Positions 1 through 9,346 of a stretch of 36,063 bases of DNA are shown here, piece after piece. The notes beneath the pieces were generated by a model, which had not been told where the DNA came from, did no database searches, and worked only from the letters and a program-made list of their open reading frames with translations. This DNA is from Emticicia fluvialis. Lineage in GTDB: Bacteria > Bacteroidota > Bacteroidia > Cytophagales > Spirosomataceae. Both the position numbers and the translations under genes were made by a program. The number at the start of each line of letters is the position of its first letter. Positions within the stretch are counted from its first letter, which is position 1. The stretch is taken from assembly GCF_024793945.1 (NCBI RefSeq), contig NZ_JANUSD010000026.1, positions 1 to 36,063 on the forward strand. Direction: 5' to 3'.

Positions 1-80
1 ATTTCCTGAACTATCTGTAACTTAAAAGATAATGAATAGTCTTTTTGGGTACGTTTGACATAACTGTTTTGTCCTTCCAT
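1..80 (-). CDS. IS3-family transposase OrfA, N-terminus only
   Basis: Translation from the ATG at 80 gives 26 residues before the window edge, including KRTQKDYSLSFKLQIVQE. This is the start of the helix-turn-helix OrfA that binds the IS ends in IS3-type elements. Sixteen of the last 22 residues are identical to the OrfA start at 35980, in a frame opened by the same kind of terminal repeat. The function is inferred from this pairing and from family resemblance. Only the first helix region is visible. Confidence 0.75.
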   Translation of the reverse strand, partial: MEGQNSYVKRTQKDYSLSFKLQIVQE

Positions 81-122
81 TTTTGATACTTTTTTTGTGT
101 ATCGCTATTTCAGGACGGGACA
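1..122 (-). mobile_element. 5' end of an IS3-type insertion sequence (partial)
   Basis: Read on the minus strand, the element starts at 122 with TGTCCCGTCCTGAAATAGCG and runs off the window. The terminal TG and the short gap to an orfA-like start (at 80) are typical of IS3-family ends. The first 24 bases match the terminus of the IS at the other end of the window (35941) at 22 positions, but the two copies are not identical, so they are related elements rather than one recent duplication. The rest of the element lies outside the window. Confidence 0.8.
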
Positions 123-365
123 ATCCTTTATTCTATTTCACTTCGCAATATCCCTCGCTCGATTTTTAATCGTAGACTGGCCGTCTGCCTCAACAGGAAA
201 TGATGTTTTAAGGTTGTTCAATCTTTAGTTGTTGATTTTATTCTTTTGCGTTTTTGAGTTACTTGCTTCTTGCTTCGTGAAACTCTGTGTCTAACTCCGA
301 GCCACTCCTTTGTAAAACAAAAATTACGTACTTAGTGTAACCTTGTGGCATAAAACAAGCCACTA

Positions 366-773
366 TCAGTCACGCCGTTCCTGGCAAAGCTCTATCAACA
401 CGCCGTTGCTGCTTTTGGGGTGTAAAAAACACACCAGTTTGTTATCGGCGCCGGGTTTGGGTTCATTGTTCAGCAGCACAAAGCCTTCGCTTTCCAGTCT
501 TTGCATTTCGGCACGTATGTCGTCAACCTCAAAGGCAATGTGGTGTATTCCCTCGCCTTTTTTTTCTATGAATTTTGCAATGGGGCTATCGGGGTTGCTG
601 GCTTCCAGCAGCTCTATTTTGGTTGCATTCACCTTAAAAAAAGAAGTCAGCACGCCTTCGCTTTCCACAGCTTCGGCTTTATAAGGTGCCACGTTGAGCA
701 GTTTGGTAAACAAACTGTTCGACACCGCCATGTTTTTCACGGCGATGCCGATATGTTCTACATTGGTAAGCAT
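366..773 (-). CDS. mce: methylmalonyl-CoA epimerase
   Basis: A 135-residue protein of the vicinal-oxygen-chelate (glyoxalase/dioxygenase) superfamily, full length for methylmalonyl-CoA epimerase. The family interconverts (R)- and (S)-methylmalonyl-CoA between propionyl-CoA and succinyl-CoA. It begins VEHIGIAVKN and has the second-half signature GEGIHHIAFEVDDI. The metal-ligand positions look filled by H7, E54, H78 and E128; E54 stands where many homologues have glutamine. The start at 773 gives a complete first beta strand. It is transcribed in the same direction as the upstream protease gene, with a 121-bp gap that carries a dyad and a near-consensus -7 box, so it probably has its own promoter. 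Other VOC enzymes are possible, but the length and motifs favour the epimerase. Confidence 0.88.
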   Translation of the reverse strand: MLTNVEHIGIAVKNMAVSNSLFTKLLNVAPYKAEAVESEGVLTSFFKVNATKIELLEASNPDSPIAKFIEKKGEGIHHIAFEVDDIRAEMQRLESEGFVLLNNEPKPGADNKLVCFLHPKSSNGVLIELCQERRD

Positions 774-807
774 AATACAGGTTTTATTTCCGGCAAATTA
801 AGGATTA

Positions 808-823
808 TTTCGGTAAACCGAAA
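808..823. promoter_or_regulatory. operator-like dyad upstream of mce
   Basis: TTTCGGT-AA-ACCGAAA is a perfect 7-bp inverted repeat 35 bp upstream of the mce start. A near-consensus -7 box (TTAATTTG on the minus strand, 801-794) lies between it and the gene. The dyad would fall between the -33 and -7 elements, a position typical of a repressor site. The regulator is unknown. Confidence 0.4.
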
Positions 824-894
824 CATAGCCGGGGCATTATCCTGTTTGCCGTTAAAACCCGTGGTTGCAGGTTATGGTTAATTGATTGTAAGCA

Positions 895-3180
895 TTAGTC
901 TAATATTAATCGTATCACTTCTGCTTTTGCGCCTTTTTTAACTACCCTCATATACCAGATGCCGCGTTCCAGTTTGCTCACGTCAATGGTGTATCTGTTA
1001 TCCTGTTGTTTATGAATATCCCGCATAATGGCATCTTTGGTAAGCGCCATTTCTTTCTTGCCAGATTTTTCGTTGATTAACTCAATGGCATCGGGCAAAG
1101 CCTCATCAACGCCGTTAAACTCTAATGTCAACTGTCCTTTGGCCGGATTCGGATACGCTAGTCTGAAAGAAGGTCTTACATAAAAAACTAAGTCTTCATT
1201 ATAGCTGCCGCAGGTATTGGTGGCCGTTACCTTTACAAATCGGTTGCCATTGGTAGAGGTAGAAGAAACATACATATTGGTGCTGGCCGAGCTGGGGTTA
1301 TAAATGGTTAAAGAGATGGTTCCGCTGCCGGTGTAGTCGTTATAATTGAATGATGTGCCGGGGCTGTTAGATGATGCCAGCAGGCTATACGTATTGCCAC
1401 CGAAAACCTCTACCGTACCTGCAACCACGCCATTCACTTTTTTGGTCAGGTCAGGATTCCCCGCAAAGGTAGTTTTGGTAATTTGCACATTTCCGCAAGA
1501 CGTGCTAATGGTGGCAGTAATAGTTACGACTCCGTTACCAACCCGGGTAGCATAGCCGGTAGAAGAATTAATGGTAAGGATAGACGTATTGCCAGACGAC
1601 CACGTAACCGAGCCGGGAGCCGTGCCGGTAAGCGAAAAGCTGCCATTGGTGCAAACCAGATCAGGGCCGGTAATGGGGCCACCAACGGCTGCTATCACTG
1701 CCGCCTGCGCATTGAGCCTGCCGTTTCCGAAGGTATTATCAAAACCTGATGAGCCCATGTCGGTAGCGGTTTGCTGAATAATGGTTCGTACCTGGGCTTG
1801 TGAAAGGCCCGGATTAACCGAAAGTATCAGCGCTGCTACGCCAGATGCCTGTGGCGCAGCGGCCGACGTACCACCAAAATTATTGGTGTAGTCGCCTGAT
1901 GAATATCCGGCTGAACCCATGCGGTCGGTAGTTCTTACATCGCCATTTAAATTGACATCGCCCGACGGAGCTACAATGTCCAGTGCGCTGCCACGCTGGC
2001 TGTAACCCCAGATGCTGCCGTTTTTATCAACAGCGCCTACGGCCAGTACGTTGCTGAGGCTGGCAGGGTAGGCCACATCAGTATAAGTAGGATAACCGTT
2101 ACCCGCGGAAAACACCACTACCGCCCCTAAAGACCCTCTGCCCAGGGTAGTGGCATTGTTAATGGCATTGGTAATGTTTGTAGAGGGGCTTCCGCCACCC
2201 CATGAATTGCTCAGTATAGCGGCGTTGCCTTCATCCCAGGCCCAGTCAATGGCATCAGCAATATCACCATCACTGTAGGCAGTGTTACCATTAAATATTT
2301 TAGCCGGTACAATAATGGCATTGCTGGCAATACCCCTGATACCAATGGTATTGTTTGAGGCCGCAATGATACCCGCACAAGCCACCCCATGATTATCGTC
2401 TGCCACCAGTGGGGCACCCGGATTGGTGGTATTGCCGGGGTCAAAACCGGCAGCCACTCTGCCGTCCATGTCATCGTGGTTGTTTACGCCCTGGTCTACC
2501 ACGGCTACTCTTACGCCACAGCCAGCTGTTAAAGCCCAGGCCTCTGGTGCGTTGATGTCTATGCCTGCCGTGCCGCCAAATTGCCCGGTGTTATGGAGGT
2601 AATATTGGTCAGGATACAACGTATTGCCTAACTTACGTTCGGCAATAAAATTCGGCTGGCACCATTCTGTCAGGCCGCTTTCATAGATTTGGTTAGCCAC
2701 CTCCAGCACATCTTTATCAGCCAGAACCTCCAGCACGGCCGTATTATATTTTTTTACTTTTTTGATGCGGATGTTATTGCTGAATCTCTTTTCAATTTCA
2801 GACAATGCCACTTTTGGCTTAATCAGTATTTCATTCAGTGCAAACAGCTCACTTCCTTCGTAGGTGTAGGCGTAGCTGATATAAACTTTCGGGTACTTTT
2901 CTTTCAATGCTCTGTTGAAATTGGTTTTGTTTACCGGCAACGACCTGGAAGGTACTTTTACAATATGTTTATAAGGGCTTTGCAGGCTGTAACTGATTTT
3001 TGATTCGGCCAGAAACTTACCCACCTGCCCGGCTTCCTCAGCACTGCTGCCAATCAGTAAAACAGCGGAAGAGTCTTTCTGGATAGCGATTTTCTGGTCG
3101 AAATAATAATAGAAGGCGCTGTTCTTTTGCCCCATAGAAGCAAATGAAATGAAAAGCAAGGCAAGAAAAAGTGTTTTCAT
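895..3180 (-). CDS. secreted subtilisin-like (S8) serine protease with T9SS sorting domain
   Basis: About 761 residues. I chose the internal ATG at 3180 because it opens directly on a signal peptide (KTLFLALLFISFASMGQ); an in-frame ATG at 3228 would put 16 hydrophilic residues before it. The S8 catalytic triad is visible: D229 (VVDQGV), H264 (DDNHGVACAG) and S439 (GGTSAAAP). Residues 18-200 resemble the long N-terminal prodomain of fervidolysin-like subtilases. After the catalytic domain comes an Ig-like stretch at about 515-585 (TWSSGNTSILTINSSTGY), then a C-terminal module starting near LAYPNPAKGQ and ending in a basic/hydrophobic tail. That tail is the type A signal for the Bacteroidota type IX secretion system. 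The protein is predicted to be exported and cell-surface attached or released. Its natural substrate cannot be read from the sequence. Confidence 0.9.
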   Translation of the reverse strand: MKTLFLALLFISFASMGQKNSAFYYYFDQKIAIQKDSSAVLLIGSSAEEAGQVGKFLAESKISYSLQSPYKHIVKVPSRSLPVNKTNFNRALKEKYPKVYISYAYTYEGSELFALNEILIKPKVALSEIEKRFSNNIRIKKVKKYNTAVLEVLADKDVLEVANQIYESGLTEWCQPNFIAERKLGNTLYPDQYYLHNTGQFGGTAGIDINAPEAWALTAGCGVRVAVVDQGVNNHDDMDGRVAAGFDPGNTTNPGAPLVADDNHGVACAGIIAASNNTIGIRGIASNAIIVPAKIFNGNTAYSDGDIADAIDWAWDEGNAAILSNSWGGGSPSTNITNAINNATTLGRGSLGAVVVFSAGNGYPTYTDVAYPASLSNVLAVGAVDKNGSIWGYSQRGSALDIVAPSGDVNLNGDVRTTDRMGSAGYSSGDYTNNFGGTSAAAPQASGVAALILSVNPGLSQAQVRTIIQQTATDMGSSGFDNTFGNGRLNAQAAVIAAVGGPITGPDLVCTNGSFSLTGTAPGSVTWSSGNTSILTINSSTGYATRVGNGVVTITATISTSCGNVQITKTTFAGNPDLTKKVNGVVAGTVEVFGGNTYSLLASSNSPGTSFNYNDYTGSGTISLTIYNPSSASTNMYVSSTSTNGNRFVKVTATNTCGSYNEDLVFYVRPSFRLAYPNPAKGQLTLEFNGVDEALPDAIELINEKSGKKEMALTKDAIMRDIHKQQDNRYTIDVSKLERGIWYMRVVKKGAKAEVIRLILD

Positions 3181-3233
3181 GATTATTGTAGTTTTTTTGG
3201 TTGTAAATTCATTGATAAGGATGGTCACAGCGG

Positions 3234-3253
3234 CCCCGGTATAAATACCCGGG
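3234..3253. other. imperfect inverted repeat upstream of the protease gene
   Basis: CCCCGGTAT-AA-ATACCCGGG pairs over nine positions with one mismatch, 54-73 bp upstream of the chosen protease start. It could be a regulator site or a stem-loop in the leader. No clear -33/-7 promoter was found beside it. Confidence 0.3.
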
Positions 3254-4680
3254 CAACGAAGATTGGCAGAATCTGACAGGTTTTAAAATAGAGATTTGTT
3301 CCTGAATGGCTCCATTCTTCCGGCAGATGAATGATGTAAACGCAGTTTTCATGGCCCTCCCATGTGGCCGATTCGTAATTGAGTAATAAGTGCCGGGCTT
3401 TGGCCGGCAATAGAAGCTGCATAGCAGCCTTGGGCAGTCTTTGTTAGTTCAGGCAGCATAAAGTGTGTCACAGATTTTTTATAAATTCAATCGAGTTGTT
3501 TTTTGGAGCATTTTCAATTCCAATTTCCTTAGAAATAGTAATTGCAATTTCCAATGAATAAATATAACTAAATTGTTTTCAAATGGTTTGAAATGTGGTC
3601 CATTAATCAAGAAAAATTTAGTTAACGGTAAACAGGGGGGAACAATGCAAGAGAAATTGCGTTAAACCTGCCTGGCAGGATACCGCATACCGGCAGTGCC
3701 TCCGGCACGCAGGGTTGTATGAGTCATTGAGCCTAGGCGGTGGTTATGATGGGCTATAATTTTCTGTATTTTAGAGCTTTATCCCGGCAGAGGCTCGTTA
3801 ACACGTATATGTCCAGGCAAATGAGAGAAACTCCGCCGGAGGATAACAGAAAAAGACGGCCAACAAATAAGAGTAAACGGGGTAAATGGGTATGTGGAGG
3901 TATTGTGAGATGATGACCGTAACCTCAGTTTTTTTTGCGCCCTTACCAGCTATAGGTTTAGTAAATATCCAATCAGAAAATACATCATTTACTTAAAGAA
4001 AAGCTGCATTTCAGAAGAAAAGTATTCAGAAAGCCTTGTATTTTTTAGCATTAAAAACTGCCCAACCAAATATAATTTTAGTTAATTATAACTAACGATG
4101 GATAGTGTAATTGCTCTGATTTTTAATTTTTTTGAGTATTTATACTCATTTTTTCTTCATTTCAGGAAGTTTGTGTAAATTGCGGCAAATCTGCATCTTT
4201 CTTCGCACAACTTCGTTAATATTACCAGGCATGAATTTATTAATGGCAGTATAACCGTGATTTATCCAGGGTACCGCATTATCTGATTACTGCAGAAAAA
4301 TACGCTTAATGGTAAAAAATACGCCGTATTAATTACCAAATAATTACCATATAAATACTTTGACTTTTACAAAACTACTATTATCAATGAACTCATTTGC
4401 AAACGCAATAATCGCCCTATCAAATAGCTAAAAAGCCATTGCTTCTTTCAAAGCAATATCTGTTTACAAGGCTAATGGTTGCCCTCAATTGATTTTTCCG
4501 GGTCAGGATACCCCCCATTATATCCGGGCAGGTATTCCCGGTTGAATTTACTGGCAACTTTCATCAGGTATTTAATAAAACCTGTTTCGTAATTCGCTCA
4601 TCGTCTAATTTACCAGCAGAAAAACCGATTACGTTCTATACATACAATGGTTACAGATTATTTAAGGAAACCATTAACCA

Positions 4681-4743
4681 TTTCTCTAAAAAACCTGTTT
4701 TTAGAGAAATATGCACCTATAAATTATTCTCTTAAAAAGAGAA
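4681..4743 (+). promoter_or_regulatory. two AT-rich hairpins in the kinase leader
   Basis: Hairpin 1 (4681-4709) has a perfect 12-bp stem, TTTCTCTAAAAA paired across an ACCTG loop. Hairpin 2 (4727-4743) has a perfect 7-bp stem, TTCTCTT-AAA-AAGAGAA. Both share the TTCTCT/AGAGAA core and end 55 bp before the kinase start. They may be two copies of a protein-binding dyad or RNA stem-loops in the leader. Confidence 0.45.
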
Positions 4744-4797
4744 ACCTGAAAAACAATTATCACCTGCCTGATTTGAAGCAAGGCTGATAACTTAAAC

Positions 4798-7700
4798 ATG
4801 CTTCGTTCGCGTATGAAATCGAATCCTAATGAAAATAATTTTTCCTCTTTGTTATCAGAAAAACTTGATTATAAAGACCTGCTGAACAACTACAGCGAAG
4901 ACAGTTTTTTGATTATTGATACTAACTTAATCATAGTCGATTTTGGTGTTAATTTTAAAGCGCTCTATCAGAGATACTTCGGAAGGTCAGTAAAAAAGGG
5001 GAATAATATTCTGGACTATGCGCCAGAAGGCAGAAAAGAAATTGCGCGAAACGCTTATGAGCGGGCACTGAAAGGTGAAACCCTTATAATAGATGTGGAT
5101 ATGCCGATAAATGAGAATACCCGGCTGACCTGCAGAAATAAGTACAAACCTATTTATAACAAGCAAAAGGCAATTGTTGGCGTTTTTGTCTCGGCTGTTG
5201 ATATGTCTCTTCTAAAAAAGGCCGAGTCAGACATTCAAAGCCATGAGAATAAATGTAAGAAAATTATTGAAAACTCATTGGATGCGTTCTTTTTAGGTAA
5301 TTTGAACGGCGATATTCTCGACGTCAATGATTCTGCTGTTGAAATGTTTGGATACAGCATAGAAGAGTTTAAGCAATTAAACCGAACCGTATTTATAGAC
5401 CATTCAGATAAAGAATTTCTGCGTTTTTTAGATGAAAGAAATAGACTAGGCAGGAATTATGGTGAAGCCACCGCTATCAGAAAAAATGGCGAGCGGTTTC
5501 CGGTTGAACTTTCGTCAGTTACCTATCAAACAAGCAATGGCGAAATTCAGGTGGGTACTTTTATTAGTGATATTAGTATCAGAAAGAAAGCAGAAAAACT
5601 ATTGGAGCTAAGCGAAAGGCGTTTCAGGGCTTTGGTAGAAAACTCATCTGATATTGTAATTGTGAATGATAAAAGTGGAAATGTGAGTTATGTAAGCCCT
5701 GCATTTGAAAAAGTTACCGGAATCCACTTTTCAGAGCTGCAGAAGAACCCCGGTTTATTTGTTTCAAGGTTGCATCCCTACGATGCTGAAAAAGCAAGAA
5801 AGACTTTTCGGGAGTCGTTAGAAAAACCCGGTATCCCTATCTCATGTAGTTTGCATTTTCAGCATAAAGATGGCCACGATGTGTATCTGGAAGGTTTGGT
5901 AACCAATATGCTAAACGATGAAAACGTTGGGGCAATTGTTTCCAATTATCAGGATGCCACCGAGCGCATACTGGCCGAAGCAGAGGTGGTGAAAAATGAA
6001 AACCGGTTCAGGTCGCTGATTGAAAATGCAAGTGATATAATAATTCTGACCGATGAAAAAGGGATAATAGAGTATGCGAGCCCTTCTTTTGAGAAAATTA
6101 CAGGATTTACCTTTGAAGACAGCATAAACAACCCCAATTTGTTTTTGGATTGCCTGCATCCTGATTTTTTAGAAACGGCGGTAATGACATGGTCAGAAAT
6201 TATTCAAAATCCGGGCGTTCCGATTCACCGTTTGCTGCCGTTAAAAAATAAGGAAGGGCATTATCTATGGTTTGAAGGCCTCATTACCAACCTGTTGCAT
6301 GATGCAAACGTGGGGGCCATTGTTTGTAATTACAGAGACATTACGGCTAGTAAAACAGCGGAAGAGCAGAAAATAAAAAGTGAGAATCGTTTCAGGGCGC
6401 TGATTGAAAAAGGGGAGGATATTATTATACTGACCAACGCAGAGGGGATTATCTCTTATGTAAGCCCGGCATTTGAAAAACTGACTGGCTATATTAACAC
6501 GGAAGTAATTGGTAAACGGAATCTGCTATTTATGCATGAGGAACAGGCCATTGAAACAGAATCCATTTTTGACCAATTGTTGAAACACCCAGAACTTTCG
6601 GTACCAAGGCTGAACCGGCTTAAATGCAAAAACGGTACGTATAAATGGGTGGAAGGCTACATCACCAACCTTTTGAATGATGAAAGCGTAGAGGCAATTG
6701 TTTCAAACTATACTGATGTCACCGAGCGTAAAGAGGCTTTAGAGATTATTAAAATTTCAGAATCTAACCTGAAAGCGATTTTTGATAATACCTCTGAGGC
6801 ATTTGTATTGCTAGACACCCATGGAAAAATAAAGACCTTCAATACGAAAGCTTACTCGTATGGACTTTTTAATACCAATACTGAAATGATGGAAGGAAGG
6901 CATCTTTTAGAAATTATTGCCGATGATAGAAAAGCCATTGTTCAATCTTTCCTCGACAGAGCATTGCAAAGCGAAACCATTCGGTATGACCGCCCCTATT
7001 CAACACACAACCGGCTTTTATGGATTAATTATACTATCAGCCCGGTAATTGAAAACGGGCAGATAACCGGTATATGCGTTACCGGCAGAGATATTACAGA
7101 AAGAAAAGAAGCCGAGGAAGAGTTAGCAAAAAGAGAGTTGAAGTTCAGGTCTATTATTGCCAACAGCCATGACCTCCTGGTTCTCATTGATGCAAACCGA
7201 AGTATAGAGTTTCTTAGCCCTGCTATACAAAAGGTGTTTGGTTACATGAACGATGAAACTAAAATACCTGCTATTCTTGATCGGATACACCCGGAGGATC
7301 TGGATAATGTAATGACATGCTTTAAAAGGTCTTTCCATAATCCGGAAGTTCCTTTTTTATGTACCTTAAGATTGCTCAACAAAGAGGATAATTTTCTTTG
7401 GCTGGAGGGAACCCTGACCAATATGTTACACAGACCTGAAATTAATGCGATTGTGGGCAGTTTCAGAGATATAACAGAGCGTAAATTGTTTGAAGAGCAG
7501 CAAGACCTCCTGGTATCAATAATCAATAGTTCAGAAGATGCCATTTTAAGCCTTGATACAAAGAAAAATATCATAAGCTGGAATAAAGGAGCCGCCAGAA
7601 TGTTTGGTTATGAAGATAAAGAAATAATCGGTAACAGCATTTACCTGATTGTGCCGCCTGAACGTTTAGCCGAAGAAGAAGAAATTTTCAACAAAATATA

Positions 7701-8955
7701 CAAAGGCGAGCCTGTTAATTATTACGAGACTCAAAGGATTAACAAATCAGGCCAATTGCTGGATATTTCTATAACGGCGTCGCCCATAAAAGATAATAAC
7801 GGCAATATTGTGGGCATATCAAGAATTGCCCGCGATGTTTCTGAAAAAATGAAGGCCCAGGCGAAAATCAGAGATAATGAGAGACGTTTCAGAAGCCTTT
7901 TACAAAACAGCAACGATGGGTTATGCCTGCTGGACCCGGACGGAATAATGCAAGAGATTAGCCAGACCGGTATTAAGATTCTTGGATATGAGGAAAGCGA
8001 TTTGATTGGCCAACTAAGATTTGACCTGGTTCACCCCGATGACGTAGAAACTGTTTCAAAGGCATTTTTTGATGTGGCTAAGAATCCGAAAATAACCCGG
8101 TATTTTGAGTATCGGAGTCTTTGCAAAGACGGAAGCTATATATGGCTGGAAGCCAGTTGCCAGAATTTGCTGAACGATGCCGCCGTAAATGCCGTAGTGG
8201 TTAATTTCAGAGATATAACCGAGCGTAAAAATCTGGATATTGAACGTGAAAATCTGATATACACGCTGAACAAGAGAAACAATGACCTGAGAAACTTCTC
8301 TTTCATTACCTCTCATAACCTGAGAGCGCCCTTATCAAATCTGTTAGGGTTTATTCAGCTGCTTGAAGAAATACAGATTGAAGACCAGGTGCTGAAAGTT
8401 ATTATTGATGGTTTCAGGGCATCCACCCTTCAACTCAGCAACACACTTGATGACCTGATAAAGATTCTGATAATTAAGGAAAACAACACCATAGAATATA
8501 AAGAGGTATATTTTGAGCAAATACTGCTGCAAATAAAAAACCAACTGAATTTTCTGATTCAGGAAGCTGAAGCCGACATTGAAACCCATTTTGAACTTGC
8601 ACCAAGCGTAGTTTTTACAGAAACTTACATGGAGAGTATTCTCATGAATCTCATGACCAATGCCCTCAAGTACAGAGCGACCGACCGCAGCCTGAAAATC
8701 AAAATTGAAACCCAAAAGACAGATAAAGAGATTGTTCTTGTTTTTTCCGACAATGGTATCGGATTTGATGTAGAACTTCATAAAGAAAAGCTTTTTGGCT
8801 TATATCAGCGTTTTCACGACCGCCCGAACAGCATAGGCTTGGGTTTGTTTTTGGTTAAATCACAAATGGAAAGCCTTGGCGGCACCATTGAAGTAGAAAG
8901 TGCTGTAAATGTAGGCACCACATTTAAACTCAGGTTTAATCGCTCAGCAACTTAA
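4798..8955 (+). CDS. multi-PAS sensor histidine kinase, soluble, nine PAS domains
   Basis: A 1385-residue protein with no membrane segment or signal peptide, so it is probably cytoplasmic. I count nine PAS units in a row, at about 20-137, 150-268, 273-395, 400-525, 530-650, 655-775, 778-900, 902-1020 and 1028-1152. Most open with a repeated (E)xRFRxLIENSxDIIxLxD pattern and end in a PAC motif (VGxxRDITERK). The transmitter follows: an H-box with phospho-accepting H1173 (SHNLRAPL), N-box N1284/N1288 (MNLMTNALKY), G1 box D1318-N-G-I-G and G2 box around G1347/G1349. No receiver domain is fused and no response-regulator gene is adjacent, so it is an orphan kinase in this window. A second ATG at 4813 is an alternative start. 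PAS units 3-5 and 7 are closely similar, suggesting internal duplication. Ligands or cofactors are not predictable. Confidence 0.92.
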   Translation: MLRSRMKSNPNENNFSSLLSEKLDYKDLLNNYSEDSFLIIDTNLIIVDFGVNFKALYQRYFGRSVKKGNNILDYAPEGRKEIARNAYERALKGETLIIDVDMPINENTRLTCRNKYKPIYNKQKAIVGVFVSAVDMSLLKKAESDIQSHENKCKKIIENSLDAFFLGNLNGDILDVNDSAVEMFGYSIEEFKQLNRTVFIDHSDKEFLRFLDERNRLGRNYGEATAIRKNGERFPVELSSVTYQTSNGEIQVGTFISDISIRKKAEKLLELSERRFRALVENSSDIVIVNDKSGNVSYVSPAFEKVTGIHFSELQKNPGLFVSRLHPYDAEKARKTFRESLEKPGIPISCSLHFQHKDGHDVYLEGLVTNMLNDENVGAIVSNYQDATERILAEAEVVKNENRFRSLIENASDIIILTDEKGIIEYASPSFEKITGFTFEDSINNPNLFLDCLHPDFLETAVMTWSEIIQNPGVPIHRLLPLKNKEGHYLWFEGLITNLLHDANVGAIVCNYRDITASKTAEEQKIKSENRFRALIEKGEDIIILTNAEGIISYVSPAFEKLTGYINTEVIGKRNLLFMHEEQAIETESIFDQLLKHPELSVPRLNRLKCKNGTYKWVEGYITNLLNDESVEAIVSNYTDVTERKEALEIIKISESNLKAIFDNTSEAFVLLDTHGKIKTFNTKAYSYGLFNTNTEMMEGRHLLEIIADDRKAIVQSFLDRALQSETIRYDRPYSTHNRLLWINYTISPVIENGQITGICVTGRDITERKEAEEELAKRELKFRSIIANSHDLLVLIDANRSIEFLSPAIQKVFGYMNDETKIPAILDRIHPEDLDNVMTCFKRSFHNPEVPFLCTLRLLNKEDNFLWLEGTLTNMLHRPEINAIVGSFRDITERKLFEEQQDLLVSIINSSEDAILSLDTKKNIISWNKGAARMFGYEDKEIIGNSIYLIVPPERLAEEEEIFNKIYKGEPVNYYETQRINKSGQLLDISITASPIKDNNGNIVGISRIARDVSEKMKAQAKIRDNERRFRSLLQNSNDGLCLLDPDGIMQEISQTGIKILGYEESDLIGQLRFDLVHPDDVETVSKAFFDVAKNPKITRYFEYRSLCKDGSYIWLEASCQNLLNDAAVNAVVVNFRDITERKNLDIERENLIYTLNKRNNDLRNFSFITSHNLRAPLSNLLGFIQLLEEIQIEDQVLKVIIDGFRASTLQLSNTLDDLIKILIIKENNTIEYKEVYFEQILLQIKNQLNFLIQEAEADIETHFELAPSVVFTETYMESILMNLMTNALKYRATDRSLKIKIETQKTDKEIVLVFSDNGIGFDVELHKEKLFGLYQRFHDRPNSIGLGLFLVKSQMESLGGTIEVESAVNVGTTFKLRFNRSAT

Positions 8956-8986
8956 AGCGCAACAATCCTTTTGGTTACCTCCCCGC

Positions 8987-9010
8987 CCGGCTGATTATGC
9001 AATCAGCCGG
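8987..9010. repeat. hairpin repeat family, copy 1
   Basis: A perfect 10-bp stem around ATGC with arms CCGGCTGATT and AATCAGCCGG. Related copies lie at 9113-9132, 9266-9285 and 11013-11032. Differences between copies keep the stem paired. Confidence 0.65.
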
Positions 9011-9060
9011 AGCGGTTGTTCTCTGAAAATACTTAACTTTGGTGCGATGCCAGAAACACA

Positions 9061-9101
9061 CCGGCAATGCTGAATAGCTGTCGCCGAAACGGGTTGAGAC
9101 A
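9061..9101. repeat. dispersed repeat block, copy 1
   Basis: AATGCTGAATAGC, then AAACGGGT and GAGACA, in the same order and spacing as at 12050-12084. The second copy continues into a 29-bp palindrome that this copy lacks. Nothing suggests coding. Confidence 0.5.
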
Positions 9102-9112
9102 TTCCCCTTTCC

Positions 9113-9132
9113 GCCTGATTATTCAATCAATC
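9113..9132. repeat. hairpin repeat family, degenerate copy 2
   Basis: CCTGATT-ATTC-AATCAATC keeps only a 5-bp core stem (TGATT/AATCA). It is recognisable by comparison with the intact copies on either side. Confidence 0.4.
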
Positions 9133-9265
9133 AATGTGTATTATAATAGTTGATTTTAAGCGTTCTAATAACGCAGTACACATCAACTAAATGTTGTATA
9201 TTTAGCCGAACAAGGGTGTGTGATTCATTAAAATTGAAAGATTGTAAATGAGATATTCTGTGCTT

Positions 9266-9285
9266 GACTGATTATACAATCAGTC
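9266..9285. repeat. hairpin repeat family, copy 3
   Basis: GACTGATT-ATAC-AATCAGTC is a perfect 8-bp stem. Compared with copy 1, the second pair has changed from G-C to A-T on both arms, a compensatory change. Confidence 0.65.
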
Positions 9286-9346
9286 GGTGTAATGATTATC
9301 CTTTAAACATTACTATATTGCTGTTAAAGACTAAAAATTTATTATT

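Larger units (their letters stand above)
3181..4797. other. long non-coding stretch
   Basis: No convincing gene was found in this interval. The left part holds several small GC-rich palindromes typical of dispersed Bacteroidota repeats: CCTGCC-T-GGCAGG at 3667-3679, GTGCC-TCC-GGCAC at 3696-3708 and CTCCG-C-CGGAG at 3831-3841. The rest is strongly AT-rich. It includes a perfect palindrome (GAGTAT-TT-ATACTC, 4134-4147) flanked by T runs and the two leader hairpins listed at 4681-4743. I could not place a promoter for the downstream kinase with confidence. Confidence 0.5.
8956..9346. other. intergenic stretch with small hairpin repeats
   Basis: 391 bp without a gene. It holds three copies of the CTGATT-N4-AATCAG hairpin family (8987, 9113, 9266) and the first copy of a roughly 35-bp block repeated at 12050. 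The hairpin at 8987 lies 31 bp after the kinase stop and could also act as a transcript-end structure. Confidence 0.5.

Noticed and set aside
3225..3422. 65-codon minus-strand frame just upstream of the protease gene
   Set aside because: It overlaps the protease leader and an inverted repeat, has no recognisable family or promoter and ends in a low-complexity proline/glycine tail. Not strong enough to call.
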